Part shown: positions 51,256 to 63,282 of the stretch, one piece after another
Layout: each line of letters starts with the position of its first letter
Position numbering within the stretch: position 1 is the first letter of the stretch
Assembly: GCA_030737835.1 (NCBI GenBank)
Contig: CM060854.1
Coordinates: forward strand, 20,663,356-20,727,355
Direction: 5' to 3'
Length of the DNA stretch: 64,000 nt
Source: Acorus gramineus
Lineage: Eukaryota; Streptophyta; Magnoliopsida; Acorales; Acoraceae
The notes under the pieces: model-generated
Seen by the model: only the letters and a program-made list of their open reading frames with translations
What the model was told of the DNA's origin: nothing
Databases searched by the model: none
Program-made: the position numbers and the translations under genes

Positions 51256-52916
51256 TTCATTTGTGAATTCGAAACACTCAATAAATGCATAGAGACATGA
51301 CTTTCGCTAACAAAAGCAGAAGAGCAAAACAAAGGGTTAGATCAGTGGGTCCTATCATTTTGTTTTATGACAATTAACAATTAGTGGTGGTTAGATGATA
51401 AAAGCATCTCTTTTTGCTTGTAATCAGTTCCTTGATTTCGGCAGTTGTAGTTGCAAGTACAAATTGATTATTATGGTATATAATAAATGAAAATACTTTA
51501 TAGTTATCCACTTTAAAAATCAATTTAGTAACTTTGACATAGAAGGAGAATGCCTTCTTTTTAAGAACCAAATTTTGCTAGCTAGATACTTGTAAAAATT
51601 TTTTTATTAAAAATATTTATGAATGAACATATGAATCGAGAATTTAAAATAGAATTTATTCCAACAGAAATCGAATGAGAATAAACGATGAAATAACCCT
51701 AAAAGCATTCATTTCCATTCTCCTTTTGCTTTGACAAGATAAGATGACAAACAAAATTTCTTTATTCCTCATCCCTCCATTAATATCTTAATTTCACATC
51801 TAAAATTGAAGAATTCACTTTCTATATGAAAAGAAATTTGGCATATTTTCAAATTGCCTGTTATGTTGTGTAAAAAAAGAAAAGGAAGGAAGAACATGCT
51901 TCACATGAAAATAAAAATTTCTCGGATTTACTCTACAACAGGTCGACCTGAGATTTGAAATTTTAGATGGGGCCCTAGGCGATTTTTTAAAATGAGGCCC
52001 TATAAAAAAATAAAAAATAAATAAAATCATCTTGTTTAAAAATGACCCAATAAATTTTTATTTTTCATTAATCAACTAGAAGAGTGTAAAAGATAAATAC
52101 ATGTTCTCATCGGCTTCATTTCAAAATTCAACTAACATATGGTTATTTAGAAATCTATCTTAGAACAATTATATTAGAAAAATTACAAGCACATACTTAT
52201 AATCTCATTTACACCTAGAACAATATTTTCATTAGAAGTCTTAAAAAAAAATTAAAAAATAAGTTACACCTCAATGACCTTTTTTTTTTGTTCGCACCCT
52301 CTTTAATTAAAGAACATGAGTGAGTAATTTGTTTTTTTTTTTAATTTGTAATTTTCAGTCACCAATGACGAGTGTAAATCAAAATTGTAGTGTAATGGAT
52401 TTTGTCTTCGATCTTGTCGTCTATGGATATGAGGATACATAATTTAATTTTTTCTTTATCAATGGGAGTAAAGTTGTAAGACTTTCAACTCAAGAACTGA
52501 TGCAAATTGTAACATGATTATTTTGATTTTTATAACTTTATTTAAGTAATTAATTTGGATAATTATTTTGATGTTTTTTTCCATGTAATCATAGATTTTA
52601 TGTATGAATCTGAAAATAATTAAAGTTTATTAGGATTTATTAGATTCTCCATGAAATATTCAATTCAGCATGGGCAGTGAAAACAAAAGTGTTGATTGAG
52701 GTCCCATGATATGCACCCCCCCCCCCCCCCCCAATCAATGAAGCCTGGATAAAGTTAAGACTGAAATTTTTTTTAAATATTTTTTTTTTTTTTTCTTGGT
52801 AGACTGAATAAGGTTGGAATGCGTGTTCTATTTTAATTCGTTCCTGTTTTCCTTTTTCTTTTTTTTTGGTGGGTTGGAGGGGGGATTGAAGGGGTGATTG
52901 TTACGATTTCGGATCT
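51256..52916. other. Intergenic stretch with a transposon remnant and a poly-C run
   Basis: A piece at about 51945-52010 (GGGGCCCTAGGCGATT and GAGGCCCTATAAAA) looks like a DNA-transposon end. A run of 16 C lies at 52717-52732. No gene is supported. Confidence 0.5.
52717..52732. repeat. Poly-C run
   Basis: Sixteen consecutive C, unusual in this AT-rich DNA. Confidence 0.9.
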
Positions 52917-53233
52917 TGGGATGCAATCAATCAAAAGAAATAAACAAATAAATCAAAGCAAAGATACAAAAATTTTATTTGGTTCGACAAATCTTGTCTA
53001 CGTCCACGGAGCACACCAGAGATCAATCCACTATCAATGAGAAGAGTTTACAATAGTCACACCGAAGATAAAAACCCTAGAGCTTAATGAAAAATATGAG
53101 ATGTCTTTTTATACTGACATCTCATTAAGGACAAAAAAGTCAATACACGAAAGTCAATAGCTCGACCCCCATCCGACCCTGCATAGCCCCAACAATCCTC
53201 TGCGCACATCATCAGGCTCCACAATATATAACA
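52917..53233 (-). mobile_element. Second copy of the Copia-type solo LTR
   Basis: Nearly the same sequence as 25499-25823, with shared words such as GCACACCAGAGATCAATCCA and CTCTGCGCACATCATCAGGC. The right end is intact (ATATAACA). The left edge reads TGGGATGCAATC instead of TGTTATGCAATC, and flanking bases GATCT and GTGAT do not match, so no TSD is preserved. Confidence 0.8.
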
Positions 53234-53996
53234 GTGATGTATGGCGACTCTGATGGAGTATTAAATGGATCGGAGTCCTCTGTATCATTCTGAATTCCAT
53301 GCATCCCGGTCATGAACAGTAATTCTTTAGATTTGTCTGTTCAATACAGTGGTCCTTATTCTTTATTTTATTTTATTTTTTTTAATGAGATTTTGAGTGC
53401 TTGATTTGGATTTTTAGATTGAAAAATGTTAGGACATTGTCCCGCTTACATCTCCGTCTGTTGCTTACAACTTTACATTTTTGTTTTAATATCGAATGTC
53501 TCATTTAATTATATATACATTTATAAAAAATGAAATATATATTTTAATGAATTATATAGCTTATGTTTAGAAAGGGTAAAATATGCATTAATGTTCCCAC
53601 AAATATTGGTTATTTCGTATAAATCATTATCAACGTTAGAACAAACGTACAAATCCTTTCAAACTCATAAAAACTCATATACTTTTCTGTCATCAATGGA
53701 GGTTAATTTTTGACCCAATTTATCTTAATTAATTCTAGCCCGTACCATGAAATGATTAAATTATCCCGACTTTTCTACCCTCAAACAATGTCTCTCTATT
53801 TTGATTTTCAAATAAATAATTTTCTTTTGAGGATTGACATTAAAATTTATAAAAAGTATTTTAATAATCACCAAAGTTTTTTTTTTTTTTTTGTGTGTGT
53901 GAAGTTATCATGACTAGAATTCAAAATCTTATGCTTGCAAATGTGGTTGTCAATGATTAAGATGTGCATTTAAGCCCCGCCCTCTTACCCCATTAC
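53234..53996. other. Intergenic stretch
   Basis: No gene or element seen; a T-run lies near 53878. Confidence 0.5.
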
Positions 53997-54575
53997 TAGG
54001 CCTGTCAATGGGTCGCGGGTCGACTCGGATCTCACCTGAACCCCACCCAAAGGACCCGACAATCAAAATGGGTCGGGTCTGGGTCCACCCCGATCCGATC
54101 CTATGGACTCGTTGGACCCGATTGATCAAACCCAAATATTATGTAATTTTTTTTATTTATGATCCAACCTAAGACTCATGATTCAACCAAACATTTATAA
54201 CTAAATATTGAATAATCATTTAAATTTTAAACATTTGAAATATTTTTACAACATTTTGACTTAACGTAAAAGCATAATAATCCAAATCGTAATCCAAATC
54301 GTATTCCAAATGTTCCCTTATAAAACATTTAAAAATCAAAATAGTGAAGAATTATTTATAATACATTAGACTCTATTAAAAAGAAAAAAAAATGAAGCCA
54401 TTGTAGACCATTGAAAAGTTTATGAACTTCTCTTTGTCTGGCCTGAATTTGTTAATGGGTCGATCCGACTTGACCCGGGACCCGATATGAACCCGATCCG
54501 AAGGACCCGAAAATTAAACGAGCCGGGTCTGGGTCCACCCCGACCCAACCCGGACCCGACCCGTTGAAAGGCCTA
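53997..54575. mobile_element. hAT-type MITE with 8-bp TSD
   Basis: The ends TAGGCCTGTCAATGGGTCG and CCCGTTGAAAGGCCTA are inverted repeats. The flanks CCCATTAC (53989-53996) and CCCATCAC (54576-54583) match at 7 of 8. The interior is rich in GGGTCGGGTCTGGGTCCACC, which occurs twice. Confidence 0.92.
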
Positions 54576-54633
54576 CCCATCACCTCATCTATTTATTGAA
54601 AATCATGTTTTTAAAACTGTTTTTCATTAAGAC

Positions 54634-55073
54634 AATGTTTGGATGGGCGTTCACTCAATGTTCGCGGCGTGGAAGCAGCTAAACGCACCGAGCCACCGAA
54701 GCCAAACCAAACACCAATCCACGTTTGCATCTTGACATACCGTGTTCCATGTCGATAGTGTTAAAAAACTGCGTTAAAGACGGCTCCAAAACAACGCTTC
54801 TTGTAACGCCAACCCGTGTGTGTATCAAATAGGAAAATAAATGAAAATACACCCATTCTCTAGGGTTTGCAATGGGAGTGGTTGGGGCATATATATATAA
54901 ATGAGGGATAAAGATGTAATCTGTACTCACAGCGTAGAAAACATGAACAAGTGATCCAAACAGGACTTACGCAGAGTTGTATTGCATGTCTAACGCAGAC
55001 ACATTTTGGTGAATTTGTGAACCGCAGCGTTTGGCGAACGTTGGGTTTGAATCCATGCATCCAAACGGACCCT
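54634..55073. mobile_element. MITE with TGTTTGGATG edge
   Basis: It starts at a TGTTTGGATGGGCGTTC edge and ends CATGCATCCAAACGGACCCT. GTTCGCGGCG near the left end pairs with AACGTTGGG/GGCGAACG-like sequence near the right. The TSD was not fixed. Confidence 0.6.
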
Positions 55074-55579
55074 AAAACTGCTTTTCAATGTGCATTTTCA
55101 AACGTCCTTTAAGATGGTAGGTAAAAATATAACTTGGCAAGTTAAACATGTTTGGGGTTAAGAGGATTGGATTTTTAATAAGACAGGGTAGCATTGCAAC
55201 TTTGCAAGGGGAGTTAATACTCAATTAAGTTTTTGTAGGGCATTTTCTTTAATCAACCTATTTTACGGGGAGTGGAAAGTAAAAATCTCAGAATTTAATC
55301 TTGTCAGTTAAATATGACCCATGAGATGAACCACTCCTTTCTTATACATGTTAAGTAGACAATGCAAAGGTTAAATCCAAATTCACATGATCCATCATAA
55401 GATATATACTTATTGGATACAATAATGTTGGAATCATCCCAAATAAGACCAGTTGAAGGCATTAGAGCAAATTGAATATTCTGGCAAGCAGAACTAAGCA
55501 CCTCATCATTACAAAGAAACTTTTTCAAAAGCTCTAACTTTATTGGACTTGACTTTGATTCTTCCTTCCACCATCAAAA

Positions 55580-57058
55580 TCAGGAAACAGAGTCATAGGT
55601 GCAGTGGTCATGACCTGGAAAACAATACAAATAAAGAAGAGTGTCACAACTTCAATAAACAAACTATTTGTTAACAAACTATGAGGATGATTTCAAGAAA
55701 GGTGGTTGTTATGCACAATCCTTATATGCAGTTCTGACGTGCAATCTCATTTCGTAATAAGATATATATATATGTTTGTAGTTTAAGCATTTAATATTTT
55801 CATTTGTTACATTAGTGGATCTATACAATTTATTGGACTACGCATTTCATTTTCTTTACAAAATCACATATTTGTTATATGAAGAATACACATTCACAAA
55901 AGTAAATAAACAGATAAACAAATAAGAATAAGACAGGGAGGACTATTACAAGTGAAACTATCCCAATTTTATTCTATTTAAAAAGGTTTCCAGATTTAAA
56001 AAGTCTGCCTAACATCATTTTTTTCAAATGACAAGGAACTCCAACATGAGTTGGAAAAACTTATGTGCACATAGCTAACAAACTTTGTGCCTGCAAACTT
56101 AGACTCGAACTCAAGATCTAACTCAACACTTTATCAAAGAAGATCCAAAAATAATTTCATAACTTACTTGGATCCAAACCGACGACCATTGCTGCAGAAG
56201 AGAAGTCACAGGTACCCCCTTTATGTTTATATTTCTGCCAGTAGCTGTTAAAAGCATAAGAGGCATGGTCCACAAGTTTGTTGGGGAGGTAGCAAGGTTG
56301 GTTCTGTTGAATCGGACCACAATCCGCCCCACCGGGGCCACAAGCCCAATTTAGGGCTGCCTGTAGTATGTCCTCCGGCGTCTGTGGGTCCGCGATGCAC
56401 CATTCTTTACATTGAACCTGGCCATCTATACAAAAATGAGAAAAAAAAAATGTTACATTATATTAGATGTAGACATGTAGTAATGTAAATCTTACAATAG
56501 AAGGATAGCATTATCACTAGTTCAAAATTCGGGAATAATTCGATAGGGAATATGGTACAATTTTGTATGACTTAGGTTAAGATATATACGGGATAATCCG
56601 AATAACTTTTAGAAAAAAGAAAATTTAATGAAAATATCATAATTACTTATGTCATGTAAAATCACCAATAATATTGAATCAAATCTCTAATTCTCAATGT
56701 TGTTATAACATTAAACCATAACAGATTGTTGAATTTAGGCAAGATCATCAAAAACTGATAAAATAAAATCTAGTGCAACAAAGCCTAGTCAGAGGATTTT
56801 TTCCTTTCAGGTTTTAACTCTGTTGCACAAGTAAACTAAGTATTATGCATTTAATGTGTGAATTATTGAATAAGACATATTATTAATGAAACATGATATA
56901 TACAGATTAAACTTTTAATGTAAATACGTGAATTAATCAATAACTCAGAGTATTTGGTAATAGTACATGGAAGACTGTATTAAAATGTTACCTGTTTTTG
57001 GTTGGATTAGCAGAATTATTGCTAGAGATAGCGTGATTTTTCTCGAGAGGAACCACAT
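55580..57058 (-). CDS. X8 (CBM43) domain secreted protein A, 119 aa
   Basis: The minus-strand exons are 56992-57058, 56168-56425 and 55580-55614; introns of 566 and 553 bp interrupt codons after their first base. Residues 1-22 are a signal peptide with an LSLAIILLI core. The rest is a single X8 domain with its signature WCIADPQ, WACGPGGADCGPIQ, CY, DHASYAFNSYWQ and GGTCDF, and six cysteines at 32, 51, 58, 67, 95 and 113 that form its disulfides; an extra Cys28 is present. X8 domains bind beta-1,3-glucan (callose), and relatives include plasmodesmal callose-binding proteins. No Ser/Pro linker or C-terminal hydrophobic tail follows the domain, so no GPI anchor is predicted and a secreted cell-wall or apoplastic protein is inferred. 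Its sister gene is at 62002-63166. Confidence 0.93.
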
Positions 57059-58028
57059 TTTTTTCTTCTTTTCTCTGATTCTGTCCTCTACTTGGAGAGG
57101 CTGTGGAGAGGAGAGCTTTTTAAAGCCAGTTCTCTTGATGACTTGATTCCATGTGAAGCAAGGAATATATTTGTATGTTTTGGAGATCTCAAAGTCCACA
57201 TATTCTCAAGTTGAGTTGGTTAACCCAATTTTACTTTTAATTTGATTTTTAGTACAGTTAGGCATTTGCTTTTGTGGATCTCAATGACAAATATTCAGAA
57301 GTTTATGTGGTTTAGAATTTTTAGACAAGTGAATGTGAAGGCATTATGAGTTGTTTTTGGAGATGAGCTTCTATGCTTCCAGCTAAAGCAAACAAGCATA
57401 TGAGCATGTTGTCTCACTCTTTCAACTTTTTGTTTTATTGAACTTCGGTCATCTATTCTCTTCTTTGACAGATAGACCAGATAACTCTGCTTTATGGGTT
57501 TCTTTGAAAAGAATTAGATATATTGCCAATATCATAGCACATTTTATTATTTTCTTTGTTTAAAGACACTTTAAAAATTTACTTTTCTTTGTTCAAGGAA
57601 AATTTGAATTTATTCTCTCAATTTTTGAATATATGGTTGAGGTTTATGTATTGAATTTTGGTTTGTGTATCATTAAAGAAGAATTGCAGCAACAAAATTT
57701 TATCATAATTGAATATAGTATACTCCTACGATTGAAAACACCAGTAGAACTATACGGTTAGCTCGTTGAGGGTGAATGGGAGTAGCGCCCCAAAACAAAG
57801 GGTTACAATATTTTTTTACTTGTAATGACAATGCTGTAATTCAGTATTATGTGTGTAAGTATTGTGAATATATATAAATCTCATCTTTTATGGTTGTACG
57901 TTTTGTTCATATTTTATATTTTGATTTGTTTTCATTAGATTGGCTTTTCTGATATTTTTCCCATCACACATCCGCGCCATCTTAATATCTTAATTTATAA
58001 ACAAATCAAATAAAATTTATGTGTTCTT
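57059..58028. other. Upstream region of X8 gene A and intergenic DNA
   Basis: On the minus strand, CT-rich leader sequence precedes the ATG. A weak TATA-like CTTTAAAAAG lies at about 57115-57124. Further upstream no gene or element is recognised. Confidence 0.45.
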
Positions 58029-58209
58029 ATTTTTTTTTATCAAATATCAAATATCTGCGACCTTATGGCCTAGCTGGGAAAGCTACCTTCGCCTGTTTGT
58101 CCTTGGTCCAACATAAATTCTTTTGAATTTCACCTAACAAACAGGAGGTATGACACAACGACTTTAACACAGGTAAACCTTGAACCGTTGTGCTATGGTC
58201 ACTGAGGAC
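58029..58209 (-). mobile_element. SINE with 15-bp TSD
   Basis: AATTTATGTGTTCTT flanks both ends (58014-58028 and 58210-58224). A T-run (reversed A tail) is followed by GACCTTATGGCCTAGCTGGG, the inverse of the 3' region of the SINE at 48644. The other end, read on the minus strand, carries TAGCACAACGGTTCAAGG, an A-box-like start. Confidence 0.9.
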
Positions 58210-58224
58210 AATTTATGTGTTCTT

Positions 58225-59020
58225 GTTAAGTTTTAATTTCTTGCATGTTTAATTTTAATTAATTTGGACGAAGAAGCCATTCGTCAAAAACTCTACTGAA
58301 AATCAAAAGTGTATTATAAGAAAAATGTTACATTTAGTCTTTTTTACAGTCCCAAACACAATCCGCTTATTTTATTATTATTTTTTTAAATTATATGTAC
58401 ATCATCTAATAAATTATTCATTGCTTGAAACTATAAAAAAAATCAAGTGTAACAATGCTCTATAATATAAACAAGACGGCATATCAATTATTAATGTTAG
58501 AAGAAACTATAAATCATAGATTCAATTATTAACTTGGAGTAGTTTGTTATATTTGTTTGAGTACAAGGAATTTCAAACTCGTGTAATCATAGAGAATTCT
58601 TGAGCGCCTCCAAGCGAGCAGTTGAACCATGTGGCACTTGCCTTTATTTCAGCTGAAAAATAGATCCCTGTTTTTGCATTAAATCATGCAAAACTTTGCG
58701 GCCTTACTTTAGTGTCTTTGGATTTTCTCCTTATTTATAAACCCATTGAAGAAGTCATTCCATCTAAGTGGTCGCCATCTACTGATCAGCTGAAGAACGA
58801 TAAAGTGATCCGATCTATGTCATGATCTCACAATACACCTTTCAAAAGATCAAGAACAAAAACTATTAATTTTGATTTGCAGAGTAGAAGTGATCCCTCA
58901 ACCACAACCACTTATACACTGCAAGAAATAATTTTTTAATTTTTTTTTCAAAAAAATATGGTGTATACTTCAGTTTCTATAACAGTATGCATTTCAATGG
59001 TTCTGGGTATTTTTTTAAAA
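58225..59020. other. Intergenic stretch
   Basis: No gene or element recognised. Confidence 0.5.
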
Positions 59021-59538
59021 GAAAAATTTCAAATAACCCCCCTATAAATTGCTCAAAATCCATATAACCCCCTGACTTTTTCTGAAATTCATATAACCCC
59101 TTAAAACATCTATGTGAATCCCCCAGAGTTAAACTTTTGTTGACAGATTAGGAATATTCTGCGAATATTTGTTTGGTTAACCCTGGCTGAAAACACGGTA
59201 TACCAAAAAATCCCTATAATGTGTTAAAAATGCAAAAAACCCTTTATAGATAATGATATTACCCTTCCAAATAGATTATAAAACCCTATCTGGAGGGATA
59301 AAATCGTTATTTATAGATATTTTTTCACATTTTAAACACATTATAGGGGTTTTTTGGTATACCGTGTTTTCAGTCAAGGTTAATCAAATAGAAAATTATT
59401 TATTTATCAACAAAAATCTAACTTAGAGGGTTATTTGAATTTATATAGATATTTTTAGGTGGTTATATGAATTACAAGAAAAGTCTAAAGGTTATAAGGA
59501 TTTTGAGCAGTTTACACGGGGTTTTATGGATTTTTCCC
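59021..59538. mobile_element. Mutator-like foldback MITE, 9-bp TSD, family F copy 2
   Basis: TTTTTAAAA flanks both ends (59012-59020 and 59539-59547). The ends GAAAAATTTCAAATAACCCC and GGGGTTTTATGGATTTTTCC pair, and the arms pair throughout. Words such as GAAAACACGGTATACCAAAA and its inverse lie symmetrically, and the same words occur in copy 1 (50714-51245). Confidence 0.93.
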
Positions 59539-59547
59539 TTTTTAAAA

Positions 59548-60614
59548 ACAAAAAAACAGGTGTATTTGTGACCATGTCACACATTCACCGTCTCCAATCC
59601 CTTTTGTTTGATGTGTAAACTTCAATTTATGTCAAGATTGGAATGTCCAGTCATTGTGATTTAAATTTTTTGGGAACCTTTTTTTTATTTTATTTTCAAT
59701 TAGGAAGCAAAATTGTTTAATTAATTCATTTGTTTATTTATTTATTGTTGAAAGTCCCGTGCTTGTACCTTATAGTGAAGCACAAATTCATTAAGTCTTA
59801 GTAGTGACATAATTTGTTCTAGGATGGATAATTATTTCAATTTAGATAAGAAATAAATCATTTATTGTTTAGTTATGATTTTAATTATCATTGTTGGAAA
59901 ACATAATAATAAAGTTTTCTTATTTGATATGTGGGCCCCGTGAATTATAAGAGATGATGACATGTGATTTAACATGTGAGTCGATAGCCCTTATATCAGT
60001 AGAATAGATTGAATGAAATAATATAATTCGAGTGAAACTTTTAATACTAATATTAGATTATTCTCAATTGTCCTGGTATAACTAAATCCATCTATATTTC
60101 TTACAAACAAACAGGTTTTTGAACTCCCCCCTATCTCATCTTATTCCTTCTATTTTTCTACCCAAACATGGAATTTGAGTTTAACCATACATATATTTTT
60201 TTAGTTCTATTTTTAGAACCACAAAAATATATGCATTTTCACACATGCCAAGGTATTCATTATCTAATGCTTTTAGAAGTGAGACGGAGACTAGCTAGAT
60301 ATGTCATTATTCTTAATTAATATACAAACAAAAAAATCATGACAAGACATATACTTTCAAAATTGAGATATATTAGAATGACATGTTTTTAAAATTTATA
60401 AAAAGATATATATTTGTCATACGTAAGTACACTTAATTTACAAAAAATTAATCACATGTTTAAATTAATTAAGTAAATATAATATTTTTTGCATTTTGTT
60501 GATGTTTACTATGTTTTTTTTGGTGGGTAATGTTTATTATGTTAGGGAAGAGTGAAAGTTGCAAAAAAAAATTACAGATGGGGTGTATCAGCACTCTTTC
60601 CAAATGAGCCAAAT
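59548..60614. other. Intergenic stretch
   Basis: No gene is supported. A region near 59820-60180 has MITE-like wording but no clear ends. Confidence 0.45.
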
Positions 60615-61678
60615 CAGGGATGGACCCAGGATTTAAAACAAGGGGGGTCGAGGACTAAACAATATACTTGAAATAAAAAAATTGTAACAAAATATAAATA
60701 CAAAAATGATAATTTAAGACAAAAATATCAAAAATCAAGTAATTCATTAATAAGTCAATGCATCGATGAAAATCTCTTAGATATTTTTTATAATAGTCAC
60801 AATCACAAAAGTAAATAAGAAATGGGAAGAGGAGTGCTAGTGACATCTTTAGTTTTTGGAAGTTTAGGTAAAGAACTTTCAATATCTGGAGATGAATTAA
60901 TATCAGAAGAAGGAAGTAAATCGGCTATCTGATTGGAGCAATTTCCTTTAAAGAATGAGTGAATCGTTTTAAACTTGTTCATGATTGACCTGAAAGTTCA
61001 ATTGAAAATCAACAAAATAAAAAAAATAACTCTATCCAAATAATATAAATAAATAAATCCCAACAAAAATATTTTATCAAAACATTTATCTCGTTAACGT
61101 GGGTATATGCTCCGGTGATTTTCTATCTACGCATATAGAGCTAAAATTGGAGCTGAAAAAAAAATTACTTAAATATTACTCATACAAAAATTTAAAGAAT
61201 TAAAGATTAACTTAATATTTCTAAATCTCATAATCCAATCAACAAAAATAAATTAAACTCACCAACAAAAAAATAAACACAGATCAAATACAAAAAAGAA
61301 AAAAAAATCAAAACCAAGTATTCAAAATATGTTTCATCTAAAAAAAAATATTAAATATACAATAAGAAAAATCGTAAAATACTGATATAGCTTTCAATGG
61401 GGTCCGAGATGTCACGATTTTTTTCGACTGTAAGTGGGGAGTGGGGTGGTCGAAGAGGTATTGTTATTAGAGTTTGTTTTATTTTATTTCAATGGGTCCC
61501 ACTTGGTGGCTTGTCCCACACAATTTATCAACTGCTCTTTGTTGGGCTAAACGGGCTGGGCATTAATCATTGAGAACTATACAGATTGCAGTATGATTTA
61601 TGCATGTGCTACTAATTATTTTTTTCAAATCTCTGAGGGGGCCTGGCCCCAACTTGCTCCCTCCTAGGTCCGCCCCTG
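60615..61678. mobile_element. hAT-type element with CAGGG/CCCCTG termini, 8-bp TSD
   Basis: The ends CAGGGATGGACCCAGGA and TCCTAGGTCCGCCCCTG are inverted repeats. The flanks AGCCAAAT (60607-60614) and AGCCAAAC (61679-61686) match at 7 of 8. The interior is AT-rich; a protein-like minus-strand stretch around 60810-60950 (Ser/Pro-rich) may be the remains of a coding part, but no transposase motif is visible. Its right end lies about 240 bp before the TATA box of X8 gene B. Confidence 0.92.
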
Positions 61679-61920
61679 AGCCAAACTAAAATTCATATGA
61701 AGATAGGGTTTATAAATAAATCATATTAAAATTCAAAACAAGATTTATGTGGTTTTCAAATAAAGCATCCTACAACAATGAAAATAAGATATGATTTCCA
61801 AATAGGTTATACTAAAATTCATGACAAGATGGTGTTCCCATATGAGCCATGCCAAAATGTATAATGTGATAGGATTTCCCCAGTATAATGTGACCTTTCT
61901 AAACAAGAAAGAATTAGGCT

Positions 61921-61928
61921 TATAAAAG
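61921..61928 (+). promoter_or_regulatory. TATA box of X8 gene B
   Basis: TATAAAAG, 74 bp upstream of the ATG at 62002, a normal plant core promoter spacing. Confidence 0.8.
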
Positions 61929-62001
61929 CCCATCACCACCCCCATTGCTTTCATATTGTCTTCCTCTTCTCATATTGATCCTCATTTGATAATTGTGAGT
62001 G

Positions 62002-63166
62002 ATGGCGCATCAAGGAGTAGTAGTTCTTGCAGTTGTTACCCTCCTCTGCATCTTCATCAACTTGAAAAGTACTTATGCAGGTTAGTGTATCAATAATTAA
62101 GGGCACCTATTCAACATCTTCTTCTTATATTTAAATAATATGAATAACGAAATGAATTAATATTCTCTGTTAAGGATGTCAGTTCCAAGGGCTATAATGT
62201 TGTTATGTATGTACTAGCTATTTTATACACAAGTAATACAACTCATTGCTAAAGTCCAGTATTTTTTTTTGTATAGAGGCCCCTTAGGGCTATTACATAC
62301 TCACTCCAAAAGACTGTTTACAAAAAGTGAGTAAGCACCCCTGGACTCATATCTCACAGACAATATGGGCCTATGGCTCGATAGACCCAAGCCTCAACGG
62401 GCTTGTTTTTCTCTGAGGGACTCCCGGGATTTGATCCCACACCCTTTTGAAAGGGGTGTGGGAGGTCCAACCACTGCACTAAAGCAGTAAGGGACTGGTA
62501 AAGTCCAGTTGTTGGAATTAAAAAGTTTCCCTTCCTCCCAGAATCTAAGGCTAGTTTCATAACTTTTCTCATTCTCCCTTATGTAAATGGTTTTTGAAAT
62601 CTCATTCTCGTAAAAGAAAAAAATTAGATCAGAGTTATCAAATCGACCCTTATTATATCACAGTTAGATCTGATTATTTTCACATATTGTTGGTAATGTT
62701 GGGACTCGAATGCATAATCTCATAGTTGCAAAAGTTTTTACATATAGTTTTTATAAGCATTTCATTTTTTTCCAATCAGATGAACAACAATGGTGTATCA
62801 CGGATCCAAAGGCATCGGTGGATGACCTGCAGAAGGCGCTCGATTGGGCTTGTGGTGTGGGAGGTGCAGACTGTGGTCCGATCCAACCAAACCAGCCATG
62901 CTTTGATCCCAACACGGTTGCGGACCATGCCTCCTACGCCTTCAACAGCTACTGGCAGGTGAACAAGAAAAAGGGTGGCAGTTGCTCCTTCAAAGGGGCT
63001 GCCCAACTCGTTTCGACCGATCCAAGTAAGCACAAGTGACTCATATGTTTGATTTAATAATAGCATATGTTGTTTTTAAAATGAAAGACACAAGGATTAA
63101 TATTCTAACATTGTTTTGTATTGCTTTGTAGGTCATGGAGCTTGTAAGTTTCCATTTGATCCTTAG
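62002..63166 (+). CDS. X8 (CBM43) domain secreted protein B, 119 aa
   Basis: Exons are 62002-62080, 62780-63025 and 63132-63166; introns are 699 and 106 bp, both after the first base of a codon. Residues 1-26 form a signal peptide (VVVLAVVTLLCIFI core, probable cleavage after YA). The X8 domain follows from about residue 31, with WCITDPKA, WACGVGGADCGPIQ, DHASYAFNSYWQ and GGSCSF, and the six conserved cysteines at 32, 51, 58, 67, 95 and 113. It ends KFPFDP with no linker or hydrophobic tail, so no GPI anchor is predicted. Beta-1,3-glucan binding in the cell wall is the expected role from the family; the target is not known. It is about two thirds identical to gene A over residues 31-113. Intron 1 holds a SINE. 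Confidence 0.94.
62261..62498 (-). mobile_element. tRNA-derived SINE in intron 1 of X8 gene B, 11-bp TSD
   Basis: TAAAGTCCAGT flanks both ends exactly (62250-62260 and 62499-62509). On the minus strand it begins near TTTAGTGCAGTGGTTGGAC (A-box-like), has GGGATCAAATCCCGGGAG (B-box-like) and finishes in an A-run. It is a different family from the SINEs at 20271, 48644 and 58029. Confidence 0.92.
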
Positions 63167-63276
63167 TCCAGATAGCAAGGAGGAAAGGAAGAGGAATAAA
63201 AAAAAATTGCGGCCTGTGAAATTTTATGGTTAATGTAATTTCGCTCTTAATGTAATTTAGCAATGTTGTTTCACTG

Positions 63277-63282
63277 AATAAA
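63277..63282 (+). terminator. Poly-A signal of X8 gene B
   Basis: AATAAA, 110 bp past the stop codon. Confidence 0.7.

Noticed and set aside
56123..56341. Minus-strand frame of 72 codons starting MAPVGRIVVR
   Set aside because: It is an off-frame reading of exon 2 of X8 gene A.
62430..62490. tRNA-like box sequences on the minus strand
   Set aside because: The cloverleaf is not complete, and flanking TSDs with an A-tail show that this is a SINE.
62776..63066. Minus-strand frame of 96 codons opposite X8 gene B
   Set aside because: It is antisense to a clearly coding X8 exon.
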